Source: Asterias rubens
Lineage: Eukaryota > Echinodermata > Asteroidea > Forcipulatida > Asteriidae
Direction of reading: 5' to 3'
DNA: 64,000 bases
Assembly (NCBI RefSeq): GCF_902459465.1
Contig: NC_047062.1
Coordinates: 18,731,994-18,795,993 of the forward strand
Shown: positions 1 through 11,874 of the stretch, piece by piece
Layout of the letters: every line of letters begins with the position of its first letter
Numbering within the stretch: the stretch's first letter is position 1
Translations under genes and position numbers: made by a program
Notes under the pieces: generated by a model
What the model was told of the DNA's origin: nothing
Databases searched by the model: none
The model's input: only the letters and a program-made list of their open reading frames with translations

Positions 1-155
1 CATCCGGGGTAAAATTGTTACTGACGGTTTTACTCTGCACAATTCCAATACACATTTCAAATTATTATCTGATGAGTAACTAAAAATGCAGTCAAATTCA
101 TCCGATGAGAAAACAACGTTAAAGTACATTCCCTTGTTACTTGTTTGCTTTCATT

Positions 156-179
156 AACAACAACAACAACAACAACAAC
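156..179. repeat. (AAC)n microsatellite
   Basis: Eight AAC units in the first intron of the left SGPP gene. Confidence 0.9.
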
Positions 180-275
180 CAATTGTTTGTAAGATTTGTT
201 TTCTTAAACGAAACTAAGATGTAACTGCATCTTCACACAAACGAAGAAGGTCATTTTGTGAAAAGGGAGTATTAC

Positions 276-881
276 CTCATAGTGATCCCAAGTGCCGCAC
301 AAAAATGTGAATGGCATCAAAGTACCGACAATGGCATGAGTGGACGGCATCCCATACTCCATGAAGTATCTTCTCTCCAACCGGACAACAGGTGGTTCGC
401 TGGGCCGCGGCCATTTCAACAACTCCTTTGCCGCCTGCCCGATGTACATACAAATTCCCCATATTAGAAGCATTCGTCTTGAGACCCACCACGATAGATT
501 TGAAATAACCAGGGAGAAAACAACGAAATAAAATGAGTCGTCTCCAAGCCAAGCTCCAAAAGAAAACAAGTAATACCACAGCTTGTTTTGGGCAATGAAG
601 CAAGGTGCTTCATCTTTCTCTCCCGCCTCATCATCATCACCATCGGTGAAGTTTTCTCCCGGGTGCTCCGACTGCCCTTGGCCGGTGTTTTTCTCTCCTC
701 CCCCGTGGTTGTTGTTCTTGGTCAGAGACGGTGGATGTCCGTTGTTCTCAAAAGAAGCATAATTGGGATAGAGACCGAAACATCTTTGAAGTTTCGCCAC
801 GGTGTATGCGTCGTAGAATGGTAATCTACTTTGCTCTGATGATGAACCGAATATTTTCGGCCAAGTAATCGTCACTTTCAT
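276..881 (-). CDS. SGPP: Sphingosine-1-phosphate phosphatase, first coding exon (gene runs off left edge)
   Basis: Partial gene; only coding exon 1 (202 codons) is inside the window. The family dephosphorylates sphingosine-1-phosphate to sphingosine in the ER membrane, in sphingolipid turnover. The reading starts at an ATG ending at 881 and stops at a donor (CTATGAG then GTAATA) whose GT is at 275-274, phase 0. The first two PAP2/LPP phosphatase motifs are visible: the C1 motif KELLKWPRP and the C2 motif PSTH in MEYGMPSTHA. Hydrophobic stretches before C1 (around LFSFGAWLGDD and FYFVVFSLVIS) look like membrane spans. A low-complexity acidic, Asn/Gly-rich segment (GENFTDGDDDEAGEKDE) separates the N-terminus from the membrane part. 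The third motif should lie in a later exon off the window. The exon is about 70% identical to exon 1 of the gene at 6823-9319 over the last 100 residues and has the same splice position, so these are tandem paralogues. SGPP1 versus SGPP2 orthology cannot be decided here. Confidence 0.9.
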
Positions 882-2884
882 GATTGGAGACGGTTATAGA
901 GTGAACTGCAAAATGCGCATAGCTTCGGGAATGTTCACGGGCCTAATTGTGGTTCCACCACTGATGAATAAATCCACCATATGTTATAGAGCGAGCATGG
1001 AGGTAGAGTTACAACTCTTGCCTGTTGTGTCTTGTGTAGGCCTATAGTGTGTCACGACCGCATATAGAATGTGTACGTGTGTGTACACATGAAGCGTGTT
1101 TAGTTGCAATGTTTGTTTACTATTAATAATAAAACCGCGCCCACAGCTCGCTCGCGGGCTCTCTATGGACAAAGTGCGTTTACCCTCGTAAGGTAACCAA
1201 CAACAAAGCCTTGGATATCATCAAAGAGATATCATTCATGAAGTTATTTGAACCAATGAACCGCGGAGAACCATTCCATGGGACCTCGTGTGGGGTCATT
1301 TTCGATTGGGGTAAAAATTCGGTTTATTATGGAATAATCCACCAATGGAGAACACTGGGATGGAATTTGAAAGAGATTTATAGTAAATTCAAAGTAGGCA
1401 TAGAACAGTTGAGGGAGTCTTCTTAATAGGCCCTAATAAGTCTTTATCCCTCATCATTTCTGTGAGGACTGACTATTTTTGTTTTTTAATTGGGCGAAAT
1501 TGCACATGCCAATGAAGATACTAAATCAAAAGGAATTGTGGACTAAGTTGCAAACAACACTGTATCTTTATAGTTGGGTGGTTCAGCCGTCTATTTCCAC
1601 ATCTATGGTTTCAGTAAAATCTCCATACTTAATACTATGTGTCCCCCAGCTAGCTATACTAATCCCCCAGCCCCTATCTTCTGTGTGCAACACAGCCCCG
1701 TTCTGAGTCCCCCCCCCCCCCCCCCCCAAATGTGCAACACTGATCAAAATAAAACACTACAATGTATTTAATATCAGCAGTCCAGACAAGAAATAAAACA
1801 AAGTTTCAGGGTTTATGTTCAATCCAGGACAGATTTATTTTTTACACATGTTCTATTTTTATTAGATTTATATAATTAACTTCAACTGCAAAAGTATACA
1901 TTTCAGTAATCGAAGCACAAAGCCTTATTTTTTATAGCTTGAAATTCAAAGGAAGTGTACACCATGGGAAACCATTTTGCGTAAAAATGTGCATTATCAC
2001 CAAAACACAATTCAAACATGCAACTTAAAACAAACATTAAAACCTGCTCCTCACATTGAATTGAGTTAGAAAGACTCTTGTCTTTTCTTTCAAAATATTA
2101 ATTTCTTTCTCAACTTCAAAAAATACCTTCAAACATCAGTACAGTAAAAGGCTTGAATTTTGATTGCTATAAGACATATAATAATCAAGCCATCCTTTGA
2201 AGCTGGAAGTACAGTACTGAAAAGCATGGTCAATGAACCAGTGTGACATTCTAGGCATGTGGCATTGACTCACTTTTTGAAAACTCTGGGGTCAGAATGG
2301 ACCCAGACCAAGGAGGCCTGACCCAATCTGTGTCAAATTGAAATAGAGTTAAAATCACATTTTATTTCCCACAATTTTTCCTGGTCGCCCTGACCAAGAA
2401 ATAGTCGAAGGACACGCCAAAGGACATGCCAACTCATTTACTAGAGGTGTACACTCCCTCGAAACTGTCTTTTACCCTTCACAACACTAAAACATACTTT
2501 ATAGAACTTGCAATTAATATCTATTATAAACCGAATCTCATTCTCAGTCAACCAATAACCCATAAGGACAAAATAGTAAATCAAAATATGATCACACTGA
2601 TCATCAAAAAAATGTATCATTTACATAGTATATAATGTACCTTTTATCTGAAGTTATAAACAATTTTACTTTAAAGAAACTTTGTTTTTTCCATGATTTG
2701 TTTTTGTTTGAATTATAGTTTTTTAAAAGAAGACGACAAATTGAGAAAAGGAAGCCAAGAAAGAACTTTGGGAATCTCTATGGCTTATTGCTAGTCCAAT
2801 CATAGTACAATTAACAACACGAATCTACAACCACAAAGGATTGTGTGAACTATCAGTGGATAAGCTCTATGGTGTAGGCATAGG

Positions 2885-2918
2885 CATGGAGGAATAAATT
2901 AGAATTTATTCCTCCATG
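2885..2918. repeat. Perfect 16-bp palindrome, 2-nt spacer
   Basis: CATGGAGGAATAAATT, AG, AATTTATTCCTCCATG. Contains AATAAA on both strands. Confidence 0.75.
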
Positions 2919-4248
2919 GCATAGGTGTGCATGCAGTACAAAAAAAACAGGGAGAAAAAAACTCTAATGAATTCAATACAAATGTAGTACAAAAAGTAAG
3001 TAAGAAACTGTTAAGATGTGACATGCTGGGAAGATGAAAAAGATTGTAAAGATTTCAGTTGCAATAGGTTAAATAAAAACAATGCACTGTCATCATGAGG
3101 ACTATTTTGCACTTCAGTGTTTGCCTTAAACTTGGGAAGCCCATGGCTTTCAATCTATTCAAAAATATAAATCTGTTTGACGACCTATACTATAGCTAAT
3201 GTGTTTGACATAGTCTTTGTTTACTCAGTCCATTAATGACCTTTACACAACATAAAGGAATCACCTACTTTTCCTTTGGGATGGCGGTTCAATGAAAGAG
3301 AAATGAAAGTTTATTTATGGAAAGAACATTGAATGAAATTCATTCGTGAATTTACAAAAAGAAAATATATAATTTTAATGACATATTAGTTGAATAATCC
3401 ACAATAATAAAAGGGTGGTACTTGTTTATAAGGAAGGATACTTTCTCTCAAATTTTACCGCATTTCATACCCAAAAACTATGACTAAATTAGGAGAATTA
3501 CAAGAATACTTTACACACTTATGCCAACAACATGATTAAATGTCTGCATGCACGATAAATATTCTAACAGGAAATAAAACATTATCAATACCACTGCAAA
3601 ATCTTCCATTCAATAATAAATAAACTTAGAAAATTATTTTTCAATATTGTCAATATTATATTATTACATGTTATAAGGAATATTACAAGTATTCTGTGAT
3701 TGGTTTTGCGTCACATAATATGTCATTTTTTCACTAGAAAGCCGCAAAATCATAATGAGCTGTACCCGTACGTAGCAATTGAATGAAACTACATTTTACC
3801 CGTACCAATCACTGGACTATATTCCCATAGCAACCAATGTATATGCAGCAACCAGTGTACTATACTCGCAGTAACAGCTAGTACTACCTATCTAGACACA
3901 GTAAGACACTTCCACCCTAATAATAATTCTAGTCATTTGTAAATTCACAGACTTAAAAACCATGTTTATGGTGAAATAAATATTAATGGCCACCACCAAG
4001 TTGTAAATTTAAGGCTTTTGATCAATATACAAATAAAGGCTTATTTTCAAACAATTCCGCAGACCTCTCAACACAAATGGCTGCATATGGATACATCCCA
4101 TGCAAGTTTTTTAGATTGCATCACAGGAAATGCTAATCTTTTGAGTAAAGATTCAACCTATTTACCTGCATATGTTGTATCATGTGTTTACATCTGACTA
4201 AGCATACAGTCCACAGTTTGCACCAATCATCACTGAAACTAAAATCCA

Positions 4249-4635
4249 TTAAAGGCAGTGGACACCATTGGTATTTACTCAAAATAATTATTGGCATAAA
4301 ACCTTTCTTGGTGACGAGTAATGGGGAGAGGTTGACGGTGTAAAACATTGTGAGAAACGGCTCCCTCTGAAGTGCCATAGTTTTCGAGAAAGAAGTAATT
4401 TTCCACAAATTTGATTTCGAGACCTCAGATTTAGAACTTGAGGTCTCGAAATCAACCATCTAACCGCAAACAACTTCGTGAGACAAGGGTTAATTTTTCT
4501 TTCATTACTTTCTCGCAACTTCGATGACCGATTGAGCTCAAATTTTCACAGGTTTGTTATTTTATGCATATGTTGAGATACACCAACTGTGAAGGCTAGT
4601 CTTTGACAATTACCAATAGTGTCCACTGCCTTTAA
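4249..4635. mobile_element. TTTAAAGG-family MITE, copy 1
   Basis: About 387 bp beginning TTAAAGGCAGTGGACACC and ending in the inverse, GTGTCCACTGCCTTTAA. The interior has characteristic pieces: GTAATGGGGAGAGG, an inverted pair GACCTCAGATTTAGAACTTG around 4424-4450, and TTTTCACAGGTTTGTTATTT. No coding capacity. Many copies across this window share these ends and interior. Confidence 0.85.
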
Positions 4636-4957
4636 CAGGGAGTGTACTAAGAACGAGTGTACAAATGTACAAGCATGGACAAGTAGTAAATTTCAATCAT
4701 TTGTACAGAAAAACTACACTTACCTAGTGAGTGGAACGTCCATTGTTTTAAAGGCTACATATTACACATTCAATCTGAAATGAATACCATACAATGCTCG
4801 TCATGCATATTTGTTTTGTGAAGACAATTTCAAACTATATTATTACCCCACCACCCCAATAATAATAGCACAGTGTGTTTGTGTAGCTATCAATGAAACA
4901 TACATTCTATTATATATATTATTAGTTCACCCTTAGCAATACATGTAACCAATAAGG

Positions 4958-5356
4958 TTTAAAGGCAGTGGACACTATTGGTAATTACTCAAAATAATTA
5001 TCATCATAAAACCTTTCTTGACTACGAGTAATGGGGAGAGGTTGATGGTATAGAACACTGTGAGAAACAGCTCCCTCTGAAGTGACGTAGTTTTCGAGAA
5101 AGAAGTAATGTTCCACGAATTTGATTTTGAGACCTCAAGTTTAGAATTTGAGGTCCCAAAATCAAGCATCAGACAGCACACAACTTCGTGTGACAAGGGT
5201 GTTTGTTTCTTTCATTATTATCTCACAAACCTGTGAAAATTCGACGACCGATTGAGCTCAAATTTTCACAGGTTTGTTATTTTATGCATATGTTGAGATA
5301 CACCAACTGTGAAGACTAGTCTTTGACAATTACCAATAGTGTCCACTGTCTTTAAA
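4958..5356. mobile_element. TTTAAAGG-family MITE, copy 2
   Basis: Same orientation and structure as the copy 320 bp to its left, from TTTAAAGGCAGTGGACAC to GTGTCCACTGTCTTTAAA. It carries an extra partial repeat of the GTGAAAATTCGACGACCG segment near 5230. Confidence 0.85.
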
Positions 5357-5815
5357 CATAAAAGACCCTTCCACGTTACGAACACACAGTTGCAACACAG
5401 AGCAGTGTGTATGTGTGAACGTTTGAGCTGCATTTATTACATGTACAATGACATACATATAGTGACCATTTTGCGTAAAAAGAGATATACAAACGAAAGA
5501 TAAAGATTTAATAAGTAAGGGTGTGTCCCCCCCCACCCCAAACACACTTGGCTTTTTCAGCAGCATTGTTATCTCTGGCTTTTTAAGTCAGTCAAATTAA
5601 ACCCCAAATATAAAAACTATTTATATATAAGGCAACAAGAAATTGGTGAAATGTTTGAAGCTTGCCCGAGAAGCAGGGGACTTGTGAAAAGACCAATACA
5701 GAATACAAATACAAAATAGTTTAAATTACATAGGCCTACATATCCAAACCAAATCACTACAACAGGGCTTGCTTTTAAATTTTTAAAGTGACCTGCCGTT
5801 GATTTCACCAAATTC

Positions 5816-5965
5816 TTCCTAACTTGGGATCAATCTTAGGACTTAGGGCGGGTTCAGTTCCGTATCCAAATACGTAGGACGCATTGAACCCATCCTAAGT
5901 TAGGACGGGTTACTCGTCCTAACTTGAGTTAGGATTAATCCTAGCGTTTTGTGAAATCGGCCTCA
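5816..5965. repeat. AGTTAGGACGAGTAACTC foldback repeat
   Basis: Repeated and mirrored CCTAACTT / AAGTTAGGA words, with GGACGGGTTACTCGTCCTAA near 5908, ending TTTTGTGAAATCGGCC. The same words occur at 32341 and 43255. Confidence 0.6.
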
Positions 5966-6414
5966 GCCCACGGGATCAGTTAGCTTGTAAATTTTAAACT
6001 GGTCTGCCAGCTTTTTCACTACATTTTCATCTGCCTGAGATGTGCCGTTAGAAGCAATATCAGTGGTTTACATGTTAAGGTGGGAAGCAATGAATAGCCA
6101 GCTTAAAGCTGTGCTATTTGGACAAAATTCGGACTTGGACTTGGACGTCTAACACCACTGTTAAGGAAGATTACTATACAACTTTTATAAAGTTGTACTT
6201 TAAACAAACACTTCATTTCATTGAAAATAAAAAAAAAGGTATTTTAAATACATTTACAGGATCGTTAATAATCAAATACAGATAATGGAGTTTTCTTGTT
6301 TGGTTTGAATCCCACCCGAGTTGGCGTAATGTGCCTATAAACAAAATTCACAGAAATAGGGCATGTACTAGTACGATTACACACATCGCTTCGGTTTATA
6401 TGGGTAAACCAAAA

Positions 6415-6420
6415 TTTATT
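6415..6420 (-). terminator. Candidate polyadenylation signal for SGPP
   Basis: AATAAA on the minus strand, about 400 nt downstream of the SGPP stop at 6823. AATAAA is common by chance in AT-rich DNA, so this is tentative. Confidence 0.3.
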
Positions 6421-6822
6421 TAACTTGTTGCTAGTACTATTTATGACCAGTTTCATAGAACTGTGTGCTTTCAGATTTCAGATACCTGAAAAGGCAGCTC
6501 TGGCTTCATGCCTATTTGAAGTCTTTTTTCAGATTCAATTTTTTGGGTGACCAATTATTACTTTCTGAAATTACAATATTTCAACGGTTCGTTTTTTTTC
6601 TACTGCTGTTTTATCAACATCTCTCCAGTGATCTTTACAAAGTCAATTTTTATGGTAGTTAATTTTTTGAGAATTTACCAAAGGTATACCCTCCCTTTAA
6701 GAATGCAGTAATTTTAGCATCGCATACAGTCACTGTTGTTAGGATCAGTGTTTCAATCAAATATTCCACAAAACAGACCCAAGAATATAAAGGATATGAT
6801 TAGTGTCTGTGTTTTTTCATTT

Positions 6823-9319
6823 TCATTCCAGTCCAAGCCACCTGTAAATCCATGGTCCCAATTGAAACCCAATGATCATGGTTAACCAATGCGGGATATA
6901 GCCATAAGGTATCTGGATAATCAACAGCTTTTTGGTCTCTTCATTTACTTCGATGCCAACCACGTAATAGAAGAATTTCTTCACAAGGAACTTTGTTCCG
7001 AAGAACAAAATAATAGCACATACTTTCACCAAAGCATACTTAACAAACATAACACCAGCGGTGGGCATATCGGGCCACATGATCACCCCGCCAAGCGGTC
7101 CATCGGCGTCGGGTAAGATCCCATTGTGGTAGTTGAACCAAAAGGCAGAGGAACCCCCAGCCATGGCGCCAAGGATAGAGATTGTGTCTTTCCGGGTTGC
7201 ACCAACACCATCCAGGGCTGGATACAGGATACAGAGAAGGAGCGTTACAATAATGATGATGACAGGTGCGTAGGGATGGGTTAACTGGAAGTGGTCCAAC
7301 ATATCCAGCCAGGGCCAGATGAGGGCCATCAGTAGGCACGTCAGTGTCACACCTGCCACAATATCCTGAAAAAGTCACAATTGGAATTATAGTCAATCAA
7401 AATGAGCAGAAAAAAATCAGTCAACTTTTGAACTAAACTTGGATTGTGCATGATTTAAGGAACTCAATTAGCACCCTCTTCTAATGTTTTTGATATTGAT
7501 TTTAACCAGGAAAGGGTGAGGTTTTAATCCAACATAGCACAACAAAATGTGTGCTTCAATTTACCTCTATGGCAACATTGTTCAACAAGGTGAATTTGGT
7601 GTTTCTGCAACCATATAATCATATTTACCACACACAATCAATGATTTCATAAACAGCATAGCAAAATTTTAAACAAAATGTTCCAGGTTGTTGTAGCCAA
7701 ACGGTTCATGATGGGGCCATGCAATAAGTTAAATGGCCTTTCGACTGGTGTTCTATCTCTGCGACATTTGATACTCCTTATCATTGTCTCAAACCAAAGC
7801 TCAGTTCAGTGGACACTAGTTTGAAATCTGTGTTGGGATTGGCAGCATAATGTTTTTTTTGCTCAGAGTGCTGAGCATTACATTGTGAGTCATGGGCAGA
7901 CAGGCCCACCCACCACCATGGCTACAACACTGCCTGTGGCAAAACAGATCCTGATATACCTGTTGAGTGTTGACCATGTGACTTACCAACATAAAATGCA
8001 TTCCTCGGTACAGTCTGCTGCAACAAACCAACAACGTCCAGTTGCATGCCAAGACAATGCCAAGCATGTGTGGGTACTGTGAAACAAAAGAACAAAATCA
8101 ACAAATGAAGGATCATCAATCAAAAGTGCTGCCATGTAATACAAACAAGTTAGATCATAACATATCTTGTGTCTGATCGACCAAAGCTGTCAAGGGGCTA
8201 GTTAGTAATTAGTTGCATTGTTCATGACCCTCCATCTTCCTGGTAAAAAACCTCAGGAGGATGGAGGGTTGGGAAGGACAAGCAAGCTCTAAACATTATG
8301 GCATTATGCGCTACTCTGCTCTTAACGACTTAACAGAAAATCAGCCCATTATTAATAATTTTGAGTTCAATTTGATTTATATTCCTTCAATTGAAGGTGA
8401 ACATACTCAATTTGAATTCCTTAGAAATTAGACCATTGAGTGTAATTGTCTTCCTCCATTAATACCCACTTGATCTTGATATAATGACTGATCGGCTCCT
8501 TACTAGGAACAACACTCAATGAGGTTTTAGGTCAGGAGGGAGGAACTCCTAGCTAGCTTGATCTTGACTATGTGGCACTATTAAATAAAATAACATTTTC
8601 CCATTGAAATAAAGGTCAATTTAATACAAATAAAATACTTTTAAGTTTATTTTGAAATGTTACTGCTACTAATACTAGGGATGGACTGTGGACACACCTA
8701 CCTCATAATGATTCCATGTGCTGACCAACAATGTAAATGGGACCAGTGTACCAACCATAGCATGGGTGGATGGCATACCATACTCTTTGAAGTACCGCTT
8801 CTCCAAGCGTATCACAGGTGGCTCGCTGGGTCTTGGCCACTGCAAGATTTCCTTACTCGCCTGCCCAATGAACATACAAAAACCCCATACCATCAGCAAT
8901 CGTCGGATGACCCACCATGACATGTTGGCAATGGCAAACGGGAAAACGAAGAAGTAGAACAGATCATCGCCTAGCGCAGCACCAAAGGAGAATACACAGT
9001 ACCAAAACCAGCTCCCAACATGGTACCTCTCTCTGGGGTTTGCATTTGCTTCCTCCGAGTTGACGGGTGCTGGTGACCCAGCGTCCCCGTTGCAACTCTC
9101 ATGGGCTTCCCCCGATTTGCGGTGTTTCAGCTGAAAGTAAGTGATACCGCGGTCCTTGTCGTCAACACGTACATCATTGCCATTATTGGGAAGTTCAACT
9201 GTTTTTTGCACGCATTCTTCGGCTGTTTTTGCGGCTAATTCCAGACCGAAAAACCGCTGTAGTTGAGCCACATTTTGCTCGTTGTAGAGTGGCAGGGTGC
9301 TTTCAGGGTAGGCCTTCAT
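6823..9319 (-). CDS. SGPP: Sphingosine-1-phosphate phosphatase, complete 3-exon gene
   Basis: An ER membrane lipid phosphatase that removes phosphate from sphingosine-1-phosphate. Coding exons are 9319-8702, 8076-7987 and 7365-6823, all phase 0, giving 416 aa (human SGPP1 is about 441, SGPP2 about 399). All three PAP2-superfamily motifs are present: C1 KEILQWPRP (about residues 156-164), C2 PSTH (183-186), and C3 SRLYRGMHFML-D (226-237), the last split over the exon 2/3 junction with the catalytic His at about 233. Several hydrophobic membrane segments follow in exon 3, for example around IIIIVTLLLCILYPAL. The protein ends WLGLE before TGA at 6825-6823. Donors and acceptors are canonical (GTAGGT, GTAAGT; TTTCACAG, TTTTTCAG). 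It sits 5.9 kb upstream of, and in the same direction as, its paralogue at the left edge. A GC box and paired CACGTG boxes lie about 170-235 bp upstream of the ATG. Confidence 0.93.
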
Positions 9320-9491
9320 TATTCAAAGAAAGTTCAAGAAAACATAGCTGAGTGACAAGTCCAATATTCGGTCCAGCGCTTGAAGTGCAGCAGGTGTACA
9401 CAACAATGCATGTAGTGCATCAGCAGTTACCGCACGACACACGCGATGTACGTAAACATGTATCCATAATAATGTGATCCAGATCGTTTAG

Positions 9492-9553
9492 CACGTGCAC
9501 GTGACTATCGAGTTGGGTGTGTACAATGGTGCGACGTGGGGGGCGGGGCGGGG
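9492..9553. promoter_or_regulatory. Putative SGPP promoter: paired E-boxes and GC box
   Basis: Two CACGTG boxes abut exactly at 9492-9497 and 9498-9503 and run into GAC, so the second reads CACGTGAC as in TFEB/USF-type sites. At 9538-9553 is a G-rich GC box containing GGGGCGGGGCGGGG. Both are about 170-235 bp upstream of the minus-strand SGPP start at 9319. The region is locally far richer in G+C than its surroundings. No TATA box was seen. Confidence 0.5.
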
Positions 9554-10835
9554 AATCGGCGGGAGACGAAAGTTCAATGAGATCCGTTATTATTTTACAT
9601 AGTTTTGCTACTTTCACTGTATTACCCATATTATGCTACTCCTTCTATTCAGAAGTTTGAAGGAAGGAAGTAATGCTATCAAAGATAAGCCTTATTCAAG
9701 TGCTTGATAGGCATGGATCTATGTTATAGCTCCCTCTTGTAAAAGAGACACAAGTGACTTGAAAAAACGTTACCCAATGAATTCAGGAATGATTCGGGTT
9801 TCTCACACTGTAAGTTTACATTCAGAAACATTTCTTTCTTGATGATATTAAACTCGTTGTAAATTGTTTGGTCGGGGACAAAAAGGTATTAAAGCACCAC
9901 AATTGGTTCCAATTTAAGTTGAAGTTTAGTTCAGGTCTGCCTGTTCAGGGACTAAAATAAAGATAGCATGTTTGGATCTTTGGGGGATTTCCTTCAAATC
10001 TGAAATTGCTTTCACTTTCAATTTCCTCTCTAGTCAACCTTAGGTTGAGGGGAATATCTATTGAAGAGGTTTAGCATTCCACCAGGGTCGGTAAATGTTG
10101 GAATCCATAAGAAGGCAGTGTCCGGTCAAACGTTGTAGTCCAGACCCGCCGACAGTCTGAGCTCAAGACCTAGAAACGGGTCCGATGAGGAGGAGTTAGG
10201 TGACCGGTCTCGAGACCCAGACCAGTCTCGAGACACGCCAGGGCACAAGGACTACCTCTACTTGTACTGGTTCCTCATGATTTTTTTTTCAAAAGCTCCT
10301 TTATAGAGCAAAGGAAATGTCAAACATGTATCTGGTCAGGTTGACCAAATCACATCCCTAGTGTTTAAGCTCCTCAATCTTCTAATCGTCTGTAAATAAG
10401 TGAAGTTCTAAACAGAACAATATTGATACGACCATTGTAACTGATTTAATCATTCACCACTATACTTTTATGCCGTTTCAATTATACATCTTTATATCTT
10501 ATTGTTTTTTTTCGCTCATTAGTCTTCTTTACTTTAGTTTAATTTAATGTTCATTCTTCGCCAAAAACATTGCCCCTTACTAGCAAAATAGCCCAAAATG
10601 AACAAAATACTTGTTACATAACATTATGTAAAGTTTAGTTTGCATCATTAGGGCCTATAGCTCTATGGTTTACATGCAAGCACCATCCCAAGCACCCCGC
10701 AATGCTTAATCATAAAAAAGAAGAACATACATATCCTGGAACATCTTTTCAAAATTAAACACATTTTTGATGAAATCCACAATTTCACCCCATCAAAGTA
10801 ATTAAGTATGATAATTGAAGGAATTAGCATCTTTA

Positions 10836-11874
10836 CAGACATGCCAACCTCTGGGATCACAAAACTGTATTCTGAAACCCCAAACCTGTATTTTGCATCA
10901 AAAACCTGTATTTTTTTTTAAACACGCGTAAACGTAATTTTAAGCCCCGAGACAGGCAAAATAGAGAAGGTGTGAAGGCCATTAGGTTATCAAACAGCCT
11001 AATTAAACCAGTTAATTAAAACTAAAAAATAAAAAAAAATTAAAAAAATAAAAATAATAAAGTATAAAAAAATTAACAAATTGGGCGGAGGTTTCCCTAC
11101 GGGTGGTTAACCCAATGGAACAGGTTTTGTATGAAAAAAAAAATATTGATAAATCATATCTTAAAGACATTGATTAATCATATCCTATTTCATATAGAAA
11201 CCTTTGTCAATTAATTAAATATCATTTTCTTTGTCAAAAGAAGACAAGTACAAAACAAAACCAATTTAATTTCAATGAAGAAGACAACAAAAAAAAATCA
11301 TCCCAAAAAGTTTCGTTTGTTGTATTTGGGGGCATAGTTCTTAAATTTATCTTATAAAAATCTCGCTTCAGGCGCTCTATATCTTTTGTGTCTTTATTTT
11401 GGCAAAAAATTCTTTTGCAAACTCGATTCGTCCGTTCATAAAACGACCGATACCATAAAGGGCATTTTGACAACAGCGCCCTCTGTTGTTCAATGAATTG
11501 TGTTAGACGGGTTCCCTGTGAAATCGGGACGTCAGATAAACTGGCGTGTAGTAGGCAATGCAGGTTTGTGCTACTAGCGTGCGTGCAATGATGGATGCGA
11601 GGGAATCTCTGTTGCGCTCTGTGGTGAAAAAGTTGAATAAGGAATACCCCCGTGGAATAATAGAGTTCACTGGATAATCATTATCGGCCGTAAGTAGTCG
11701 GCCGAAAACTTATTTGTGTCAATAAAAAAATATTGAACTTGAGTTAAAAAAGGGCACGACGGCCAACTGGGATAAAATTGTATTTTTGCGGTGGCGATGC
11801 TCAAACCCGTATACCCGTATTGTTTACAAAAACCCGTACGAAATACGGGAAAAACGTACTAGTTGGCATGTCTG
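10836..11874. mobile_element. Non-autonomous DNA transposon, ~1.04 kb, 13-bp TIRs, 6-bp TSD
   Basis: The ends are exact inverted repeats, CAGACATGCCAAC at 10836-10848 and GTTGGCATGTCTG at 11862-11874. A direct repeat TCTTTA flanks them at 10830-10835 and 11875-11880, the expected target-site duplication. Subterminal repeats occur inside both ends: AAACCTGTATTTT motifs on the left, AAACCCGTA / AAATACGGG motifs on the right. No transposase frame is visible. The middle is AT-rich on the left half and more G+C-rich at 11470-11640. A 6-bp duplication is not typical of the common hAT, Tc1/mariner or piggyBac groups, so I leave the superfamily open. Confidence 0.75.

Larger units (their letters stand above)
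882..6822. other. Intergenic region between the two SGPP genes
   Basis: No supported gene. It should hold the promoter of the left SGPP gene (just right of 881) and the 3'UTR of the right one (left of 6823). It contains a 19-C run near 1709-1727, a perfect 16-bp palindrome at 2885-2918, two copies of the 390-bp TTTAAAGG foldback element and one copy of a second foldback family near 5816. The short open frames here have no recognisable protein similarity. Confidence 0.7.

Noticed and set aside
4133-5196. Minus-strand frames with a repeated peptide containing DFETSSSKSEVSKSN
   Set aside because: The same peptide appears in every TTTAAAGG MITE copy (also 30.9, 46.7, 54.4 and 56.3 kb). It is translation of the repeat with stops at different places, not a protein family.
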